This document shows, piece after piece, positions 1-12,100 of a stretch of 64,000 nucleotides of DNA (positions are counted from its first letter, which is position 1; each line of letters opens with the position of its first letter). This DNA is from Camarhynchus parvulus (lineage: Eukaryota > Chordata > Aves > Passeriformes > Thraupidae). The notes below the pieces were generated by a model. That model was not told where the DNA came from. It did not search any database and saw only the letters and a program-made list of their open reading frames with translations. The position numbers were made by a program, and so were the translations under genes. The stretch spans positions 9,162,001-9,226,000 of the forward strand of contig NC_044581.1 in NCBI RefSeq assembly GCF_901933205.1, read 5' to 3'.

Positions 1-325
1 TGGTGGATACACCAGGGAGTTCTTGGAATATTTACAAACAGATCCTTTTATTGCTGTGAGAAAAAAAATTATGATGCATGTAGGACAACACTCAGCTGTT
101 CTGTGCTGTGTGGTTGCTGCAGTAGTTGTGCCTCCTTGGCAGAGAAGAATCCGTCACACCTTCTGTACCGAGCTGTAGTAAATTTAGGAAGGCAACCCTG
201 ACCTTTCATGCCTTGTTCTAAAAAATGCTCTTTGCCAGCCTAAATCCTTGATGTTGGTGTTACAGCCAGAAGCTTGCTTATGTGGAGAAGCTGGATTTAG
301 GAACTTTTGTCTTTGATTCCAGAAC

Positions 326-403
326 CTGCAGTCATTAATGTGTGGAGGTGTTTATTGAGAGATGCTGCAGTTGTTAATGTGTAGGGTGGTTATTGTTTTT
401 TAT
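326..403 (+). repeat. Two-copy 39-bp imperfect tandem duplication
   Basis: Unit 1 (326-364) and unit 2 (365-403) both start CTGCAGT, share TTAATGTGT and continue through GGTG...TTATTG with a one-base gap on each side. Similarity is high over the first 32 bases and fades afterwards. Confidence 0.6.
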
Positions 404-1818
404 AATTGCCTGTTTTCTAGAAAATATTTGCCTTCCCAACATCAGGTTTTTTAACACGTTGCTTCCCTGTCTTTCCTGCTTTTTATTACAAGAAGGACCT
501 TTCTAAGCCATCAGTCATTTATCATTCCATTGTCAGAAGAACTTAGAAGAGTAGTTGTTCCCTTTTCCCTTCAGCTTACATTCACATGACACCACAGATT
601 ATCCAGCACTGCATTCCCAAGCAATATTTTCATATCAAGTCCTCTTTGGGTGCATCACTTTTCTTTGATCAAAAATTACAGGCAAGAACAAGCACAGACT
701 ACAAACATCCTTCCAACTCTTACCAGCAGGTGTCACAGCAATGACAGAAAGGAAGAGGTAAGTATTTATTTTTCAGTTTCTGGTAATAAAAACCACAAAT
801 GAAATGAAAACTTTACATTTGCAGCTTGAGAACTTGTATAGCCTGACTTTTCTAGTGGATGAATCTCTTCAAAAACATGATCTATGGAACATCCAAGTCT
901 TTGCAAAGTAAATATTCCTTTTCTATTGCTTCTGTATCTTAGTCTGGTTTTTTTTTCCTTCTGTTTTCTTTTGCATGTAGCAGGTGTTAACAAAAGTAAC
1001 AGTAGGTTAGTGTAAAATAATTTTTAGAGGATCCCTGCAAATAACAATGCTTTTTGTATACAAAACTATGCATGAATTTGAATATATTGAAAAGAGTTTT
1101 TTCTTTTCCATGGCCTTCTACATATCTTAATACTTCACTCACTACAGCAGTGGCTAGTTCCTGAATACTGTTATTGTAAATTATTGAAGCCAAGGGGCAA
1201 AGAAAAAAGGTAGGGACAAAACAGCTCAATCCTCACCTCATTCAGTCCAGTGAGCATGTGGTAGATACAGAATATACATTGGTGTTTTGCTTTAGGCAGA
1301 GACAGAGAGAGAGGTCCAGAAGGAGCAGCAGGAAGAAGACAGCACAAGTCTGTGCTGTGGAATATTGTAAGGAAATACTGGCTACAATATGAGAAGTTAA
1401 AGGCCTTGATTTCTGCCAGCATTTCCTCTGGGTTTGGGTCCCGAGTGTACTAACGTTTGGTTACTCTTCTGAAGGAACTGACTTTAACAGGACATTCCTT
1501 TTCTCTGATTACCTGAAACACCAAATCAGTGTTGTGCAAGGTAGAAGCGACTTTTTCACCCTGCCTGGAACAAAGCCTGGTCTCTGCACCGAGAGCCGTG
1601 TCAGTGCTGAGCTCCACCCGCCCTGGCTGAGCGCAGATCCTCTCCTGTCCCACCCCAGCACCGAGCGGAGCAGCCTCCAGCCATTTGCATCTGAAAGGCG
1701 ACTTGAATTGACGGCAAAGGAGACGCAGTCAATGGCTTATTGCTGGTGTCGGTGTGTGCTAATTATACCCCGGGTAATCACCCTACAGAACATGTGAACA
1801 GCTTTCAAACTGCCGGGG

Positions 1819-1899
1819 CTATTTTTACTAAAGCTCGGCTATATTTACCGTGCCTTCGGCTGGTGCCACTCGAGCATCCCCTTTCTGGTGTATTTATAG
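1819..1899. promoter_or_regulatory. Candidate regulatory element: three CTAWWWWTAC motifs
   Basis: CTATTTTTAC (1819-1828), CTATATTTAC (1839-1848) and, on the minus strand, CTATAAATAC (1890-1899) lie within 81 bp. Each matches the MEF2 consensus YTAWWWWTAR at nine of ten positions, with the same C at the last position. They sit in a locally GC-richer background, so the A/T cores stand out. Function is inferred only. Confidence 0.3.
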
Positions 1900-2640
1900 C
1901 CAAATGCAGCTGAAGGTAATGGGCCGGGACAGGCGCTCCGAGGGACGCTGATCCCAGCCTGGCCGGGATCCCGGCTCCTGCTCTCTGCAGGCAGGTGAGC
2001 GTGGCAGCCAAAGGCCGCAGCTTCTGCCTCCGTGCTCGGTTCGGAACTGCCCCACACCTCCCTGAGATTCCACGGGTGGGGAAAGGGCCCGGCAGGAAAC
2101 TGCAGGGGAGATAAAAACCTTTCCAGTAGCACCAAGATCACTGAGATGAGATACACATTGTAAGGCCTGACTGTACCCACAGGAACTTCCCTCGGTGCTG
2201 CCTGATCAGCCAGGATTTGGCAAGTACCATAAACTTTGTTGGAATTTCACATTTATTTCAGAAACTGTTTAACTACATCTTACCTATGATAATATCCTTT
2301 CAGGAATGGGAATTACTTTTTATGATGAACTCCCTTGAATAATAATTTCTGGAAAAATCTTTCAAAATAATCTTGTGATTGTCTAATTGAAACAATGACA
2401 CTTGCAAACAGGGGAGCAGCAGTATTGTGCAGGCTGATACTCTGCCAGCACTGCTAATCAGCTCTTAGGCAGGTGGAGGTTCACCTTTGCTGGCTCCAGT
2501 CTGAGCCCCAATCTCTGTCAGATCACCCTTCCAGGGGGAATATCCAATGTCCCTCAGTTCCCCTGTCCCAGCCTGGCACAGCTGGTTACCACTGCATCAC
2601 AAATGGAGTTTCCTCCCAGTACATTTGAGTCTGCACTTCA

Positions 2641-2646
2641 AATAAA
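2641..2646 (+). terminator. Plus-strand poly(A) signal, possible convergent gene end
   Basis: An AATAAA on the plus strand is followed by a T-rich stretch (2655-2678) that could act as a downstream element. In mammals the gene downstream of NFATC3, ESRP2, is transcribed towards it, so a plus-strand transcript ending here would fit. No coding exon of such a gene is recognisable in 1-2640, so this remains a guess. Confidence 0.3.
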
Positions 2647-2667
2647 TGACAATGTATTTGCATTATT

Positions 2668-2677
2668 TTTATTTATT
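2668..2677 (-). terminator. Overlapping double poly(A) signal AATAAATAAA
   Basis: Two overlapping minus-strand AATAAA hexamers occupy 2668-2673 and 2672-2677. They are the last of three hexamer sites in 160 bp, and fall just before a plus-strand AATAAA at 2641-2646. This makes the position a likely end of the transcription unit. Confidence 0.5.
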
Positions 2678-2717
2678 TGAACACTATGATTTAAGAGCCT
2701 AAATGCAAGTTTTTCCC

Positions 2718-2723
2718 TTTATT
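2718..2723 (-). terminator. Candidate poly(A) signal AATAAA (middle)
   Basis: This is a second minus-strand AATAAA about 105 bp further along the presumed NFATC3 3'UTR. Use of this or the flanking signals cannot be decided from sequence. Confidence 0.4.
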
Positions 2724-2823
2724 TCTGCAAGTAGCACTGCAATCATAACTTACAAAAATGTTTAAAATACAAAATGTACATGAAATTACAATACAAGGCT
2801 CTGTAAACATCTAGAACTTAATC

Positions 2824-2829
2824 TTTATT
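2824..2829 (-). terminator. Candidate poly(A) signal AATAAA (most stop-proximal)
   Basis: TTTATT on the plus strand reads AATAAA on the minus strand. It is the first canonical hexamer after the NFATC3 stop, about 3.15 kb downstream. Cleavage would fall near 2795-2815. Confidence 0.5.
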
Positions 2830-5800
2830 GTCCCACGTTTTAAAATATAAAACTTCAATTTGAACGATTTCCGAACCTCAAGGAATGACATCCATTATGA
2901 GTATCAAAAATAGAGTTTCAAAGCTTTGTATCAGAACAAAACCATTTTTTCATTCTTTGGTTTAAAAAGGGTGGCAGTTCCCCTGATAACAGGTAAGTTT
3001 TACTACAGAAATTCAGATTCCTAGTTTATGGTAATTTCAGAACTCACCCCTGTCCCCCTGGATTAATATACTACCCCCTTTTTTTTCCCCCCAAACATTG
3101 ATCTTTGACCCTCCTTATAGAAAAGCTACCTCATCATTAAGGCTTTCCTTCAGGATAATCTAAGTTATTAAAAATTTTTGGGAAAGTACTCAGGGAGAAG
3201 ACAGGACTTAAGGACAAGGAAGTGGATGCCAACAAAATATTAACAGTTGCCGGGTTCTGTTGTTTAATTAAATTTGCATAGTCCAATAGAGATAATGTGC
3301 TTTTTATACCACTAAAATTATACAAGATTAACAGTCTTTATCTACGGTATCACACAAGCTAAAATAAAATTAAGACCCTTGTATTGAAGCTTTTACAAGG
3401 CAAATACAAAACTGCTTTAGTATCCAAAGCTATATTTTTTAAATTTCATTTTTAAATAGGAAAGCATTTCTATGTCTACAGGCATCAAGGTATTTAAAGG
3501 CATCAGAAAATTTAGTGCATAGCAACTCCGGATTGTTTGGGCTCCTATATTTTAGGTACAGTGTGAATTCCAGCTACTTGGAGAACTTGCAAGGAGAGTC
3601 TGTACCAGCAGGATAAAGGAGCATAAATCCCATACAGTATGAAAAGCTTTTCAGTCAGAAATCTCCTACAAACAATGGTTAATGCAAAAGACCCAACACA
3701 TGAATGAAAACTGGAACGTGCCTTGCCACCAGCACACACTGTGAGACAATGACATGGTTAACAGCATTGTGTGGTTTGGTTTGTTTTGAAGGTGTTAAAA
3801 AGAGAAGTAGATGTATTTCTGTGAGTTCTTTCTAGGACCTTTAACGTACACAAGTAGAGGACAGAGTAAAGCACCATTACTGAGGGACAATTACAATATC
3901 ACACTTTCCAGATTCCAGCCCTGCCAATTATTTCCTGCAAATGTCAAGATTTGCACCACTCAACAGTACATTCACAAAAAGGATGCTTAAGATTCCCAGC
4001 AGGTACATAGTGGCCTTACATTAAGTTGTTTGAAATAATTATGATACATCAAGTTAGTAGCCTCAGGCTACACTCTTAAAAGAAGTACATGATAAAATTA
4101 CTATTTTACCCACTTAATATGGTCTTTAAAAGTTCATAATTCAGCTGTTACAGAGATGGGATTATAGCTATGGTATTGCTTGGGCACTGACTTCATTCCA
4201 GGTGTAAGATTCTGCCTGCAAAAGGCTCAATGGAAAGTTTTCCCCACCACTGTTTGCCAAAATGCAACATCAGTAGAAGCTGTGTTTGCCTTCCCAGGTG
4301 TTATAACTCAGCACTGCTCTCCACTGTCAGACCCTTTCATTCATTTGAAGTCTACAAAGGGCATGTGCTCCCCATGTGTTAACTGCTAAAATGGCTACAC
4401 TTGTCTGAACTGGATCCAATGCAAATATATTTTCCAATTTTCTAATTCTTTGTGTTAATTCACTCTTTAATTTCTGTTAGATTGTCATGGCTCACCCAAA
4501 TGAGCAACTGAAAGGAACACCTTGGATGTTCTGAGGTTCCCTATACTGCTGACCTTCCTTTGCCATGACTGGTATACCAATGGAGGGAAGCTCTGTAATG
4601 AGCGATTCCTGGGGGAGGGAAATGGCTGTGGCCTCCACAGGCCTCTCCACAGTGTCTAACTGGAAAGACCAGAGATTTTTAAGTAATGATGTAAACAGAT
4701 TGTTTCAAATTCATCAGATTATGGGGATAAGGGAGATGCATCCTCAGAGCACAGCACAGAGTTTACTGCTGCTGCTGAATCCTGTGTATTTCTTTGGTAG
4801 CTCCTGCTTCACACCTTTGAAATTAAACATGGACACATCGTACTGCCTAACCACTAATTCACAGTAAATTACTTTTAGCAAACTGACATTTACAAACAGC
4901 CTGAATTTAAGGAACGGTAACTGTCATCTCCGTAGGAGTTCCAAGTGGCATGGTTGGGCATACAGCCTAGAAAAGATACAGATGTGATCAAATGATCTAT
5001 TGCATTGAAAACTTGAATGCCACTGAATTGGTGATTTTAAACCCATATTCTGCAGGGATAATGGGAATATTTAGATCCTCAGCAAACATTACATTTTCTC
5101 CTGTATCTAACATGGCTTTGATGTTGCTGTTCTTTAATCTAAAATCCTACTGCTCAAATTTGATTACAAATGTAACTTGCTAAGAAAAAAGCTATTTCAA
5201 GAAGGAGCCTGTGCTAATAAAGATCAGGAAGATTATCCACAAAGTTATAAAAGTTAAATTTTGGAATGTAATTTCTATCCCAACACTTTCATGATGGAAT
5301 GGTCTTTTTGCAGCCTATCAAGTAACATCTTCAGTTTATAAACAAGTGCAGATCTACATTTGGCTTTGCTTCCTATGAATCTAAGAAAGAAAACACTACA
5401 GTATTCATATACACAATGGCTTCCGTGGCATTGGCTTCAGATGACAGGTAAAATTTGCCACTGGAAGATCTTATTAAGAAAAAAAATGAAACAACAGAAG
5501 CTTTAAAGGCTTTCCAAAATGACCAAAAGGTGTTACAAATCATCAGTTACAAACTATACTACCTCTAAGGGCAAGCAGCACACTGAAGATGTGCATTAAA
5601 TCTTCCACGTTCAGGACTGTGAATATTATAAGAGCAAACTAACACCTCCACACACCTGAAGCACTTAAAATATAAAAGTATTCTATTTAAATGCAAAAAG
5701 CAAAGCTTATTTGTAACTTTAAAACAGTTAAAATATCTGGTGTAGATTCTGTGTGTCCATTTTAAGAAGTCTCTTTACAGCATCTGAGGAACTATAATTA

Positions 5801-5978
5801 AAATGCTCTGTCTCTACATCAAAAATGTAACCCACTAAAAGGGCTTTGCAAGGATCCACTGTTCCAGTTCATAAAGGCCACAGAGTTGGAAGCACAGTAA
5901 GTCTAAAGAGGAAGAGGACGAAGAAATATTCAGAGAAACTGTGATGTTTTCATGGATGTTGAGTCGTTAGCTTATCCA

Positions 5979-6103
5979 TTACTGGATTCCATCAGATATT
6001 CTCGTCTCCAGAGATCCAGGACACGGATGCGCAGGCTGGCTGGCCACTGTTGTTCCATGTGACACTGAGATCTGTGACATATCTCTTCCTATGATCTCAT
6101 TCA
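5979..6103 (-). CDS. NFATC3: NFATC3 exon 10 coding part: C-terminal cap and stop
   Basis: This exon lies 17.1 kb beyond exon 9 and was found by searching for the conserved [14 protein letters not shown] peptide. The acceptor is a long T tract ending TATAG at 6104-6107. Two bases complete Val1010, then 40 codons run to a TAA at 5979-5981. The first 14 residues match human NFATC3 closely; the remaining 26 (ending RISDGIQ) are diverged but alignable in character with the human Pro/Ser-rich end (SLDLGRSDGL). DDVNEII is shared with NFATC1, which supports the assignment and the splice phase. Confidence 0.93.
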
Positions 6104-9100
6104 CTATAAAAAAAAAAAGAAATATTAAAGATTGACAGGTTTTATGCTTTCCAAAAGGCAGAACTCATCAGTATAACCCTTTAAAAAATAAATACTTTCA
6201 GAGCTAAGCCTTGATGCTGTTATGTAAGAGGAGATGAATGAGGAGCCTGACTTCAGCAACAGTTAAGCAAGGGGGAAAAAACATCCTGCCATAATCCATG
6301 CAGGAGAATCCCTAAGCCCCTTGAAGAAAATAAGCACATGAGCATTCATGACACACAGGTAACAGAAAGGCATAGCAGAGGTCAGGTTTATCGAGATTTC
6401 CCCACAGAACTCCTTCTGTTCAAGAGTGTGACAAGCACAACAAATAACTCGAGTAACTCCTGGCTCTTTCAGGCTACTTACAGAACTTCCTAAGAACCTG
6501 GATTCAGGTTAAGAGAATATTCTTTTTAAACACTACATACCTATTAATTTGGCCAGTTTTCTGTATACTTGCATTTCTGAAAGCACAGTACCTGAATTAT
6601 ATCAGTCAATTTCTCTACAGTGAAGATTCAGGATGCACTAATATACAGGCCAGTTTGTGTGTCAACTTCAGCCAAGTTTAATCAACTTGTACTATTTAAA
6701 AGTGAGGGACACCTCCATGAATGTGACAAAGTTAACCTAGATTATTAAGAAATTACAATCTTGAATTCCTACTCTAAATCCTATGTAATTAAATGCAGGA
6801 CAATTGATTGGAAGATGATAAAAATTATAATTTTAAAGGCTAAGTGTAAAAGCAATGATAGAAATGTCTATTTTACAAAGATGGACCTTGGTAATGTTAT
6901 CAAAGAAAACTGAATAACATTCTATGTGGACATGAAAAATATCACATTAAATAATAATGACAAATTTTAGAAAAATATTGGACCATAATCACAATCCAAA
7001 TTATTATTTCATTGTTAGAAGCAATGAATCCTGTTGATTCCCATTACTGAGTGGGCAGTAAGTTATATAATCTCTTTCTCAGCAAGACTTTGAATAGGCT
7101 GAATTACAGAAGCTTTTCCCTAATCATTGAATGAGTTTGCTTGGACCTTCTATAAACAGGTATTTAATGGATCCTTTTGTTGACTATTTTTATGTTTAGA
7201 ACGTTTTGTTCTGCTAATAAGGTGCTTCTATTGAACATCTTAACAGATTTGGAACCCAGGCTTTTAGTACTTTGTTCTCTATTGGGTAATTTTACAGAAC
7301 AGTGTTGATGCACTTCACCACCTTTCTTAATGCTTCCTTAATTTTCCATAGCAGGATTTACTTTCCTACCAACTATTCCTGTCCGGTAGAAGCATAACAA
7401 AACTAATCTACAGGTGGTGTAAATTGTGTTTCTAGCACTGAACAGCCTGAGCACTGCCCTTCATCACAGTAGTGGTAGTTCTGAAAAAAAAAAGTATTCA
7501 TATTGTGAATATGCTGAAGTCCATGTAACTTAGAAAATTCAGCTCTGAAAAGAGGTTGTGTCACTCAGGAAAGCATTAAAACCACCCCCTGCACAGCCCT
7601 GTGTAGTGGAGGAGGTGTTTGTTATCCCTCCCTGCAATGGTTTTCTCCTCAGGAGTGCAAGGACAGCTTGTTACACTCTGGTACTGAACCCAAGGGTTCT
7701 AACAGGTCACACCCACCATGCAAAAGCCAATTCCCTCAAGTATTACAAGATGTGCAATTCATCTGGCTTCAGAAAAACCTATCATTCAATGAACTTAACT
7801 GCACAAGGACACTGGAAACTGTGATTGCAGGTAGGGCACTTTCCCAAGTATTTTGATTAGGCCAATACAATACATAAGTAAACAACTGCTAAAAAACCCC
7901 ACAACTTTTTATTTTTTAAACAAATGATAGATGCTTATTCATAAGAACTGTGCTCCACCAGCTTCTGTCAGGGCATTCATTAGCTTGCTCTCAGGAGCTC
8001 CAACAGCTCTTACCTACTCAACAGTAACTTTGTGCAATTCCAGGGTCCCAGCTGTTCAGTACTGCTAAAACTTTCATGAGTGCTACAATGAAAACATTAT
8101 AAATAACATTCCAAAGTTCAGTATTTTGAAATTATTAGTTACTTCCCTTAAGTTTTGATGGCTGATCTGTATCTGTACTAGCACCATCAGCACAAACTGG
8201 TCTGTCCTGCAATGTTTTGTAGTTCCCACCGGCAGAGGTGTTTAACTGAACAGCACGTAGCCATTGGCACTGCATTCTCCTTAGAACACATTACACTGAA
8301 GACAATAGCTGGTCACATGGGGTTTTATTTGCCAAACTTCTGCAGAAGTCATTATGTAGAATATTAAAGCTACAGGTTAGTTTGTGTTGCTTTGTTCTAA
8401 ATAATCACTGATTTGTTTATAAGAAGCTGTTTGTAGCTCAGTGGGGTTTTTTTGCAATACTTTCAGCATGTGGTGAATACAGATCTGGTCTAGTGGAAGA
8501 CCCTCACTTGTCTCAGTGACTTTGTAAGAATTGCTAATTTATAAAACCAACCAGTATTCAAGTGTGCTTTTCTCAAAATAAGTATGTAAATCAGTGTTCT
8601 GCCAGAGCACATTGCAGGCCTCAAGAAAAGGCCGAAAATGCTTTTCCTGCTGTGTCTGACCAAGGTGTTTTTTCACAGACCTTGGCCTCCCAACTAACAT
8701 ATCTTCCTATTCTGTACTTTCCAAGAATGTCCATTTCAGCTGTCTGGAACTCTGTACCAAACAAATGGACTGGGGGGAGCCTGCAGACTCCAGAAGACTC
8801 TCCATTGTTTAGATGAGGTGCAGATGAGGGTAAAAATAAAAGCTTCAAAGAAAGGAGAACTTGCAGAAGGCAGCAGCTCAGATCAGTCTCTAATCTTCCA
8901 TGGCACATATAATATTCATATAATACCAGCATTATCAGAACTTGTCTTCCTGGTGGGGAATGGTATAAATTAAAGCAGTTTCAAATGTAAATCATCTAGT
9001 CAGTAAGAAATAAAATCCTGCATAAGAATGTTCAAGGCTGAGGGCTAAATCATCCAACATTTTCCTTTTTGTATTAAAGACTAAAAGAGAAATCCAGGTC

Positions 9101-12100
9101 AGTATTTGAATGCATGTCGTGTCACCTTCTTCCAAAGAGGGGCAAGCACACAACATGTAACAGTGTGTGATTAAAACTGAAAACTTAATTAATGTGCATA
9201 AGTACAGGTTTTCTACAATATTATCTAGCAAAACTCAAGTTCTTCAGGTGACAAACTCAGAGAGGAACAAATTTCAACAATTCTGAGAAAGAACAAGTTC
9301 AGGCTCTACTGCTGATCCTTTACAAACAAAAGAAAATTTCTTTACTTTTAAAAAATCACTTTTCCCACACTCTCCTACTTTTGACTGTGGGCTGCAGGGG
9401 CTACTCTGTCCTAAAAAATATATCTACAAAGATTTCATATCCCTCTTGCTTAACCTTAAGAGCCATCCCATTAGCAACTAGACACTGGGAAAGAGCATGC
9501 ATGGCTTTGTTAAACCTCCTGGTCTTGATACCATTTCCTTTCTTCAGCACAAGTTTGCAGGGGAAGGCTGCAGAGCTTGTTTGGGATTCTGCAATACAGA
9601 TCTCCAGGATGGTTTTCATGTTCTCTGTGCTCTGTCTGCCAGGTTCATGTGTTTTGTAGCTCATACTTTTGCTGCCTCTTTGGAGAGAGCCAACTTCATT
9701 AGACTTTAGATGAACAGTTGTGCAAGTAGGACCTTGACTTTTCAGTCCATGGCCCCTCCAGTTAAGTCCCTGACTGTTTGGCACCTGTGGTGCCAGGTGT
9801 TGACTGCTGATCCCACAGCCTGGACCCCTACTCACTCCTCAAGTCAGGAGGAACCAGAAATGTCTTACACACTGTGAAGCATTACAGAGGCCTTGCTAAT
9901 ATTTAGGAATCATTTGGTATCTACTGATACCTAAAATAATTCTGGATGATCAGTGTCAACTGAGTAGATGACATCAAAGCGTTACAAAGTGTTTTCTGTG
10001 CTAACAGTCCAGGTCAATAATCCTGAAATGACTACTGGAGGAGACAAAGAGAGAGAGGGGTGCACACACTACACTGTGTACACATGTGGCATATTCCTCC
10101 ATACAACACTGATAATTGCACTTTGAAAACTTGTCAGATATGGCACAGATCAAAATGTGATACAGCAGGTTTTTAAAATATTATTTTTCCCCTTTTTTTT
10201 AATATTGGGTTGTGAAATGGAAATTATTTTAACAACTTTCCTCTGTCTATGTAATTGACCTCTTTGGCGGTTTTCCCAGATTTCAGAATTTCAGCTGTTA
10301 CTTTATTTGCAATAGTTTCACCTTTTCATCCGTTAGTATTTATCTAGAACATAAGCTGGCTGGTAAATTTATACTAACAGTTAAAAATAGATGGTGTGGA
10401 ACAGAAATTAAATTGGTGGGGAGAAAATCTGCTCCAGACATTAGACTGGCCTGGTCAGTACTGGTGATACTGCAATATTGCATTGCAAAGCTTTTGCCTC
10501 TCTGTGCTGCATTGGAAAAGGAGCAACACACTGCATTGAGAAAGCACCAAATGTCAGACAGAGGCTCCAGCCTACAAAATTAAAAATTGCAAAATATGAA
10601 GCAGCATCCTAACATCAATATGGGTAGAACAGAGTAGAAGCAGCTCTGACTTTTGGATCTGCTGTAAAATAAGAGCAACCACTTACTCTGTTGTACTGGG
10701 TTCTTCCCATGGTTTTCATTTCCCATTGTGCTCTGTTTGCCTGTTTCCAGTCCCTGCTCACTGCACAAGTGGCAGCAGCTGGAGCACCAAGGCCCCCCCC
10801 GCCCCTGAGGGTTTTGCCTCTGGTCAGTTAAGGCTTGCCCTGGACAGCTGACAAAGCCACAGCCTGACAGCCAGGCTGCGCAGGATGAGCTCTTCAAACT
10901 TTGCAATTTGCTATCCAGAAGTTGCTAACCTAAAGTTAGGTTGAAGAGCTCAGCCATTTGTGCAGTGAGTGACACCCAGAGCCATGGGTGCTGATCCCAT
11001 CAGCTGTTCCAGCACTGACCAACCCCTCTGGAGAAATTCCCACCTACAGAAAGTGATCCATGTTCACGGATTTGAACAGAACAGAGCTCTTGTGCTATGA
11101 AGCAAGACATCAGCATTAGAAGTTGGTGCTTCTAATAATAAATTCCTGGATGTTTTGGATAAATTAACCCTCCAGCTATGAATTTAGAATAACAAGTTCT
11201 CTTAAGGTGTTTTTAAGGTGTTTGAAGTTCTAATATCAAAAGGCATTATCTTCCTTAATCAAATGCCAAGCAAAAACTAACATGCTTCTGAATTGCTCTG
11301 TATCTAATTTCCCCTCTCATTGTGCTAAAAAGACAAATATTTTGTACTGGAGCACAAAGGAAAACAGAAGTATATCTAAGTATATATATATTTTATAAGA
11401 ATATAAGATAAAGGAATTCATGAACCTACAGGCCTTTCAGGGAATAATGCAAGTAACCTCTTTTTCCTTGCAGGAAGCCACTCATCTACTTTCTACAGGA
11501 CAAGCAAGTATCTTTATTGGCAGTTACCAAACATTTTAGGTTTTTCTAAGTAAAAAATACTTCCTGAAAACCTCTATGGAGAACTTCAGGCAAACCAGTT
11601 CAGATTACAGATCACTGCAATGGGCAAGAGCAGAGACGTGTGCAAGATACAACAATGCTTCCTCAGGATGTTCCACCAGCCTCCAAAATGTGTTTTTCCC
11701 AGGGAACTCCTGAGTTAGAGACAATATCTTTTGTGCCAAATGTTCCCATTTGGATTTTTCTCTCTGGGATCTTTAAGGTCTGCGCAAAATTCTGTCAGCT
11801 GCAATATTTTGTGACAGCAGATTGCAAAGCTTAACTCCCTATAGCAAGAGCAATGCATTTTAGATGTGCTGAACTTGCCCCAGGATTACTTGGTGGTTAT
11901 TTACTGGTTTCCTTCCCAGGAATTATCTTCCATTACCTTTTCTGTGCCCCTCACTCATTTTATTATATTTGGCATTTTCTCCTCATTCCCTTTTCTGGCC
12001 GTAGAGTTCTAGCAGATCCAACAACAGGCATTCATCTAATTCCTTTGTGGCATCAGGGACAAAATGTGGCCACAAAATAGATCTAAGAAGTAGCATTTTC

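Larger units (their letters stand above)
1..2640. other. Intergenic region downstream of NFATC3
   Basis: I see no recognisable coding exon here. The short ORFs on both strands have no family resemblance. Notable contents are a 39-bp tandem duplication (326-403), a good plus-strand 5' splice-site match at 757/758 (GAG, GTAAGTAT), and a somewhat GC-richer stretch at about 1530-2120 with three MEF2-like A/T cores. It may contain the untranslated end of a convergent plus-strand gene. Confidence 0.5.
2640..5978 (-). other. NFATC3: Probable NFATC3 3' untranslated region
   Basis: This AT-rich, non-coding stretch follows the TAA stop. Reading down from the stop on the minus strand, no canonical AATAAA occurs until 2824-2829, followed by further copies at 2718-2723 and 2668-2677. 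The simplest reading is a 3'UTR of about 3.1-3.3 kb, long but normal for a vertebrate transcription factor. Only ATTAAA variants (for example 3263-3268) could give shorter forms. No coding exon is seen here; short ORFs are scattered without family resemblance. The exact end needs transcript data. Confidence 0.65.
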
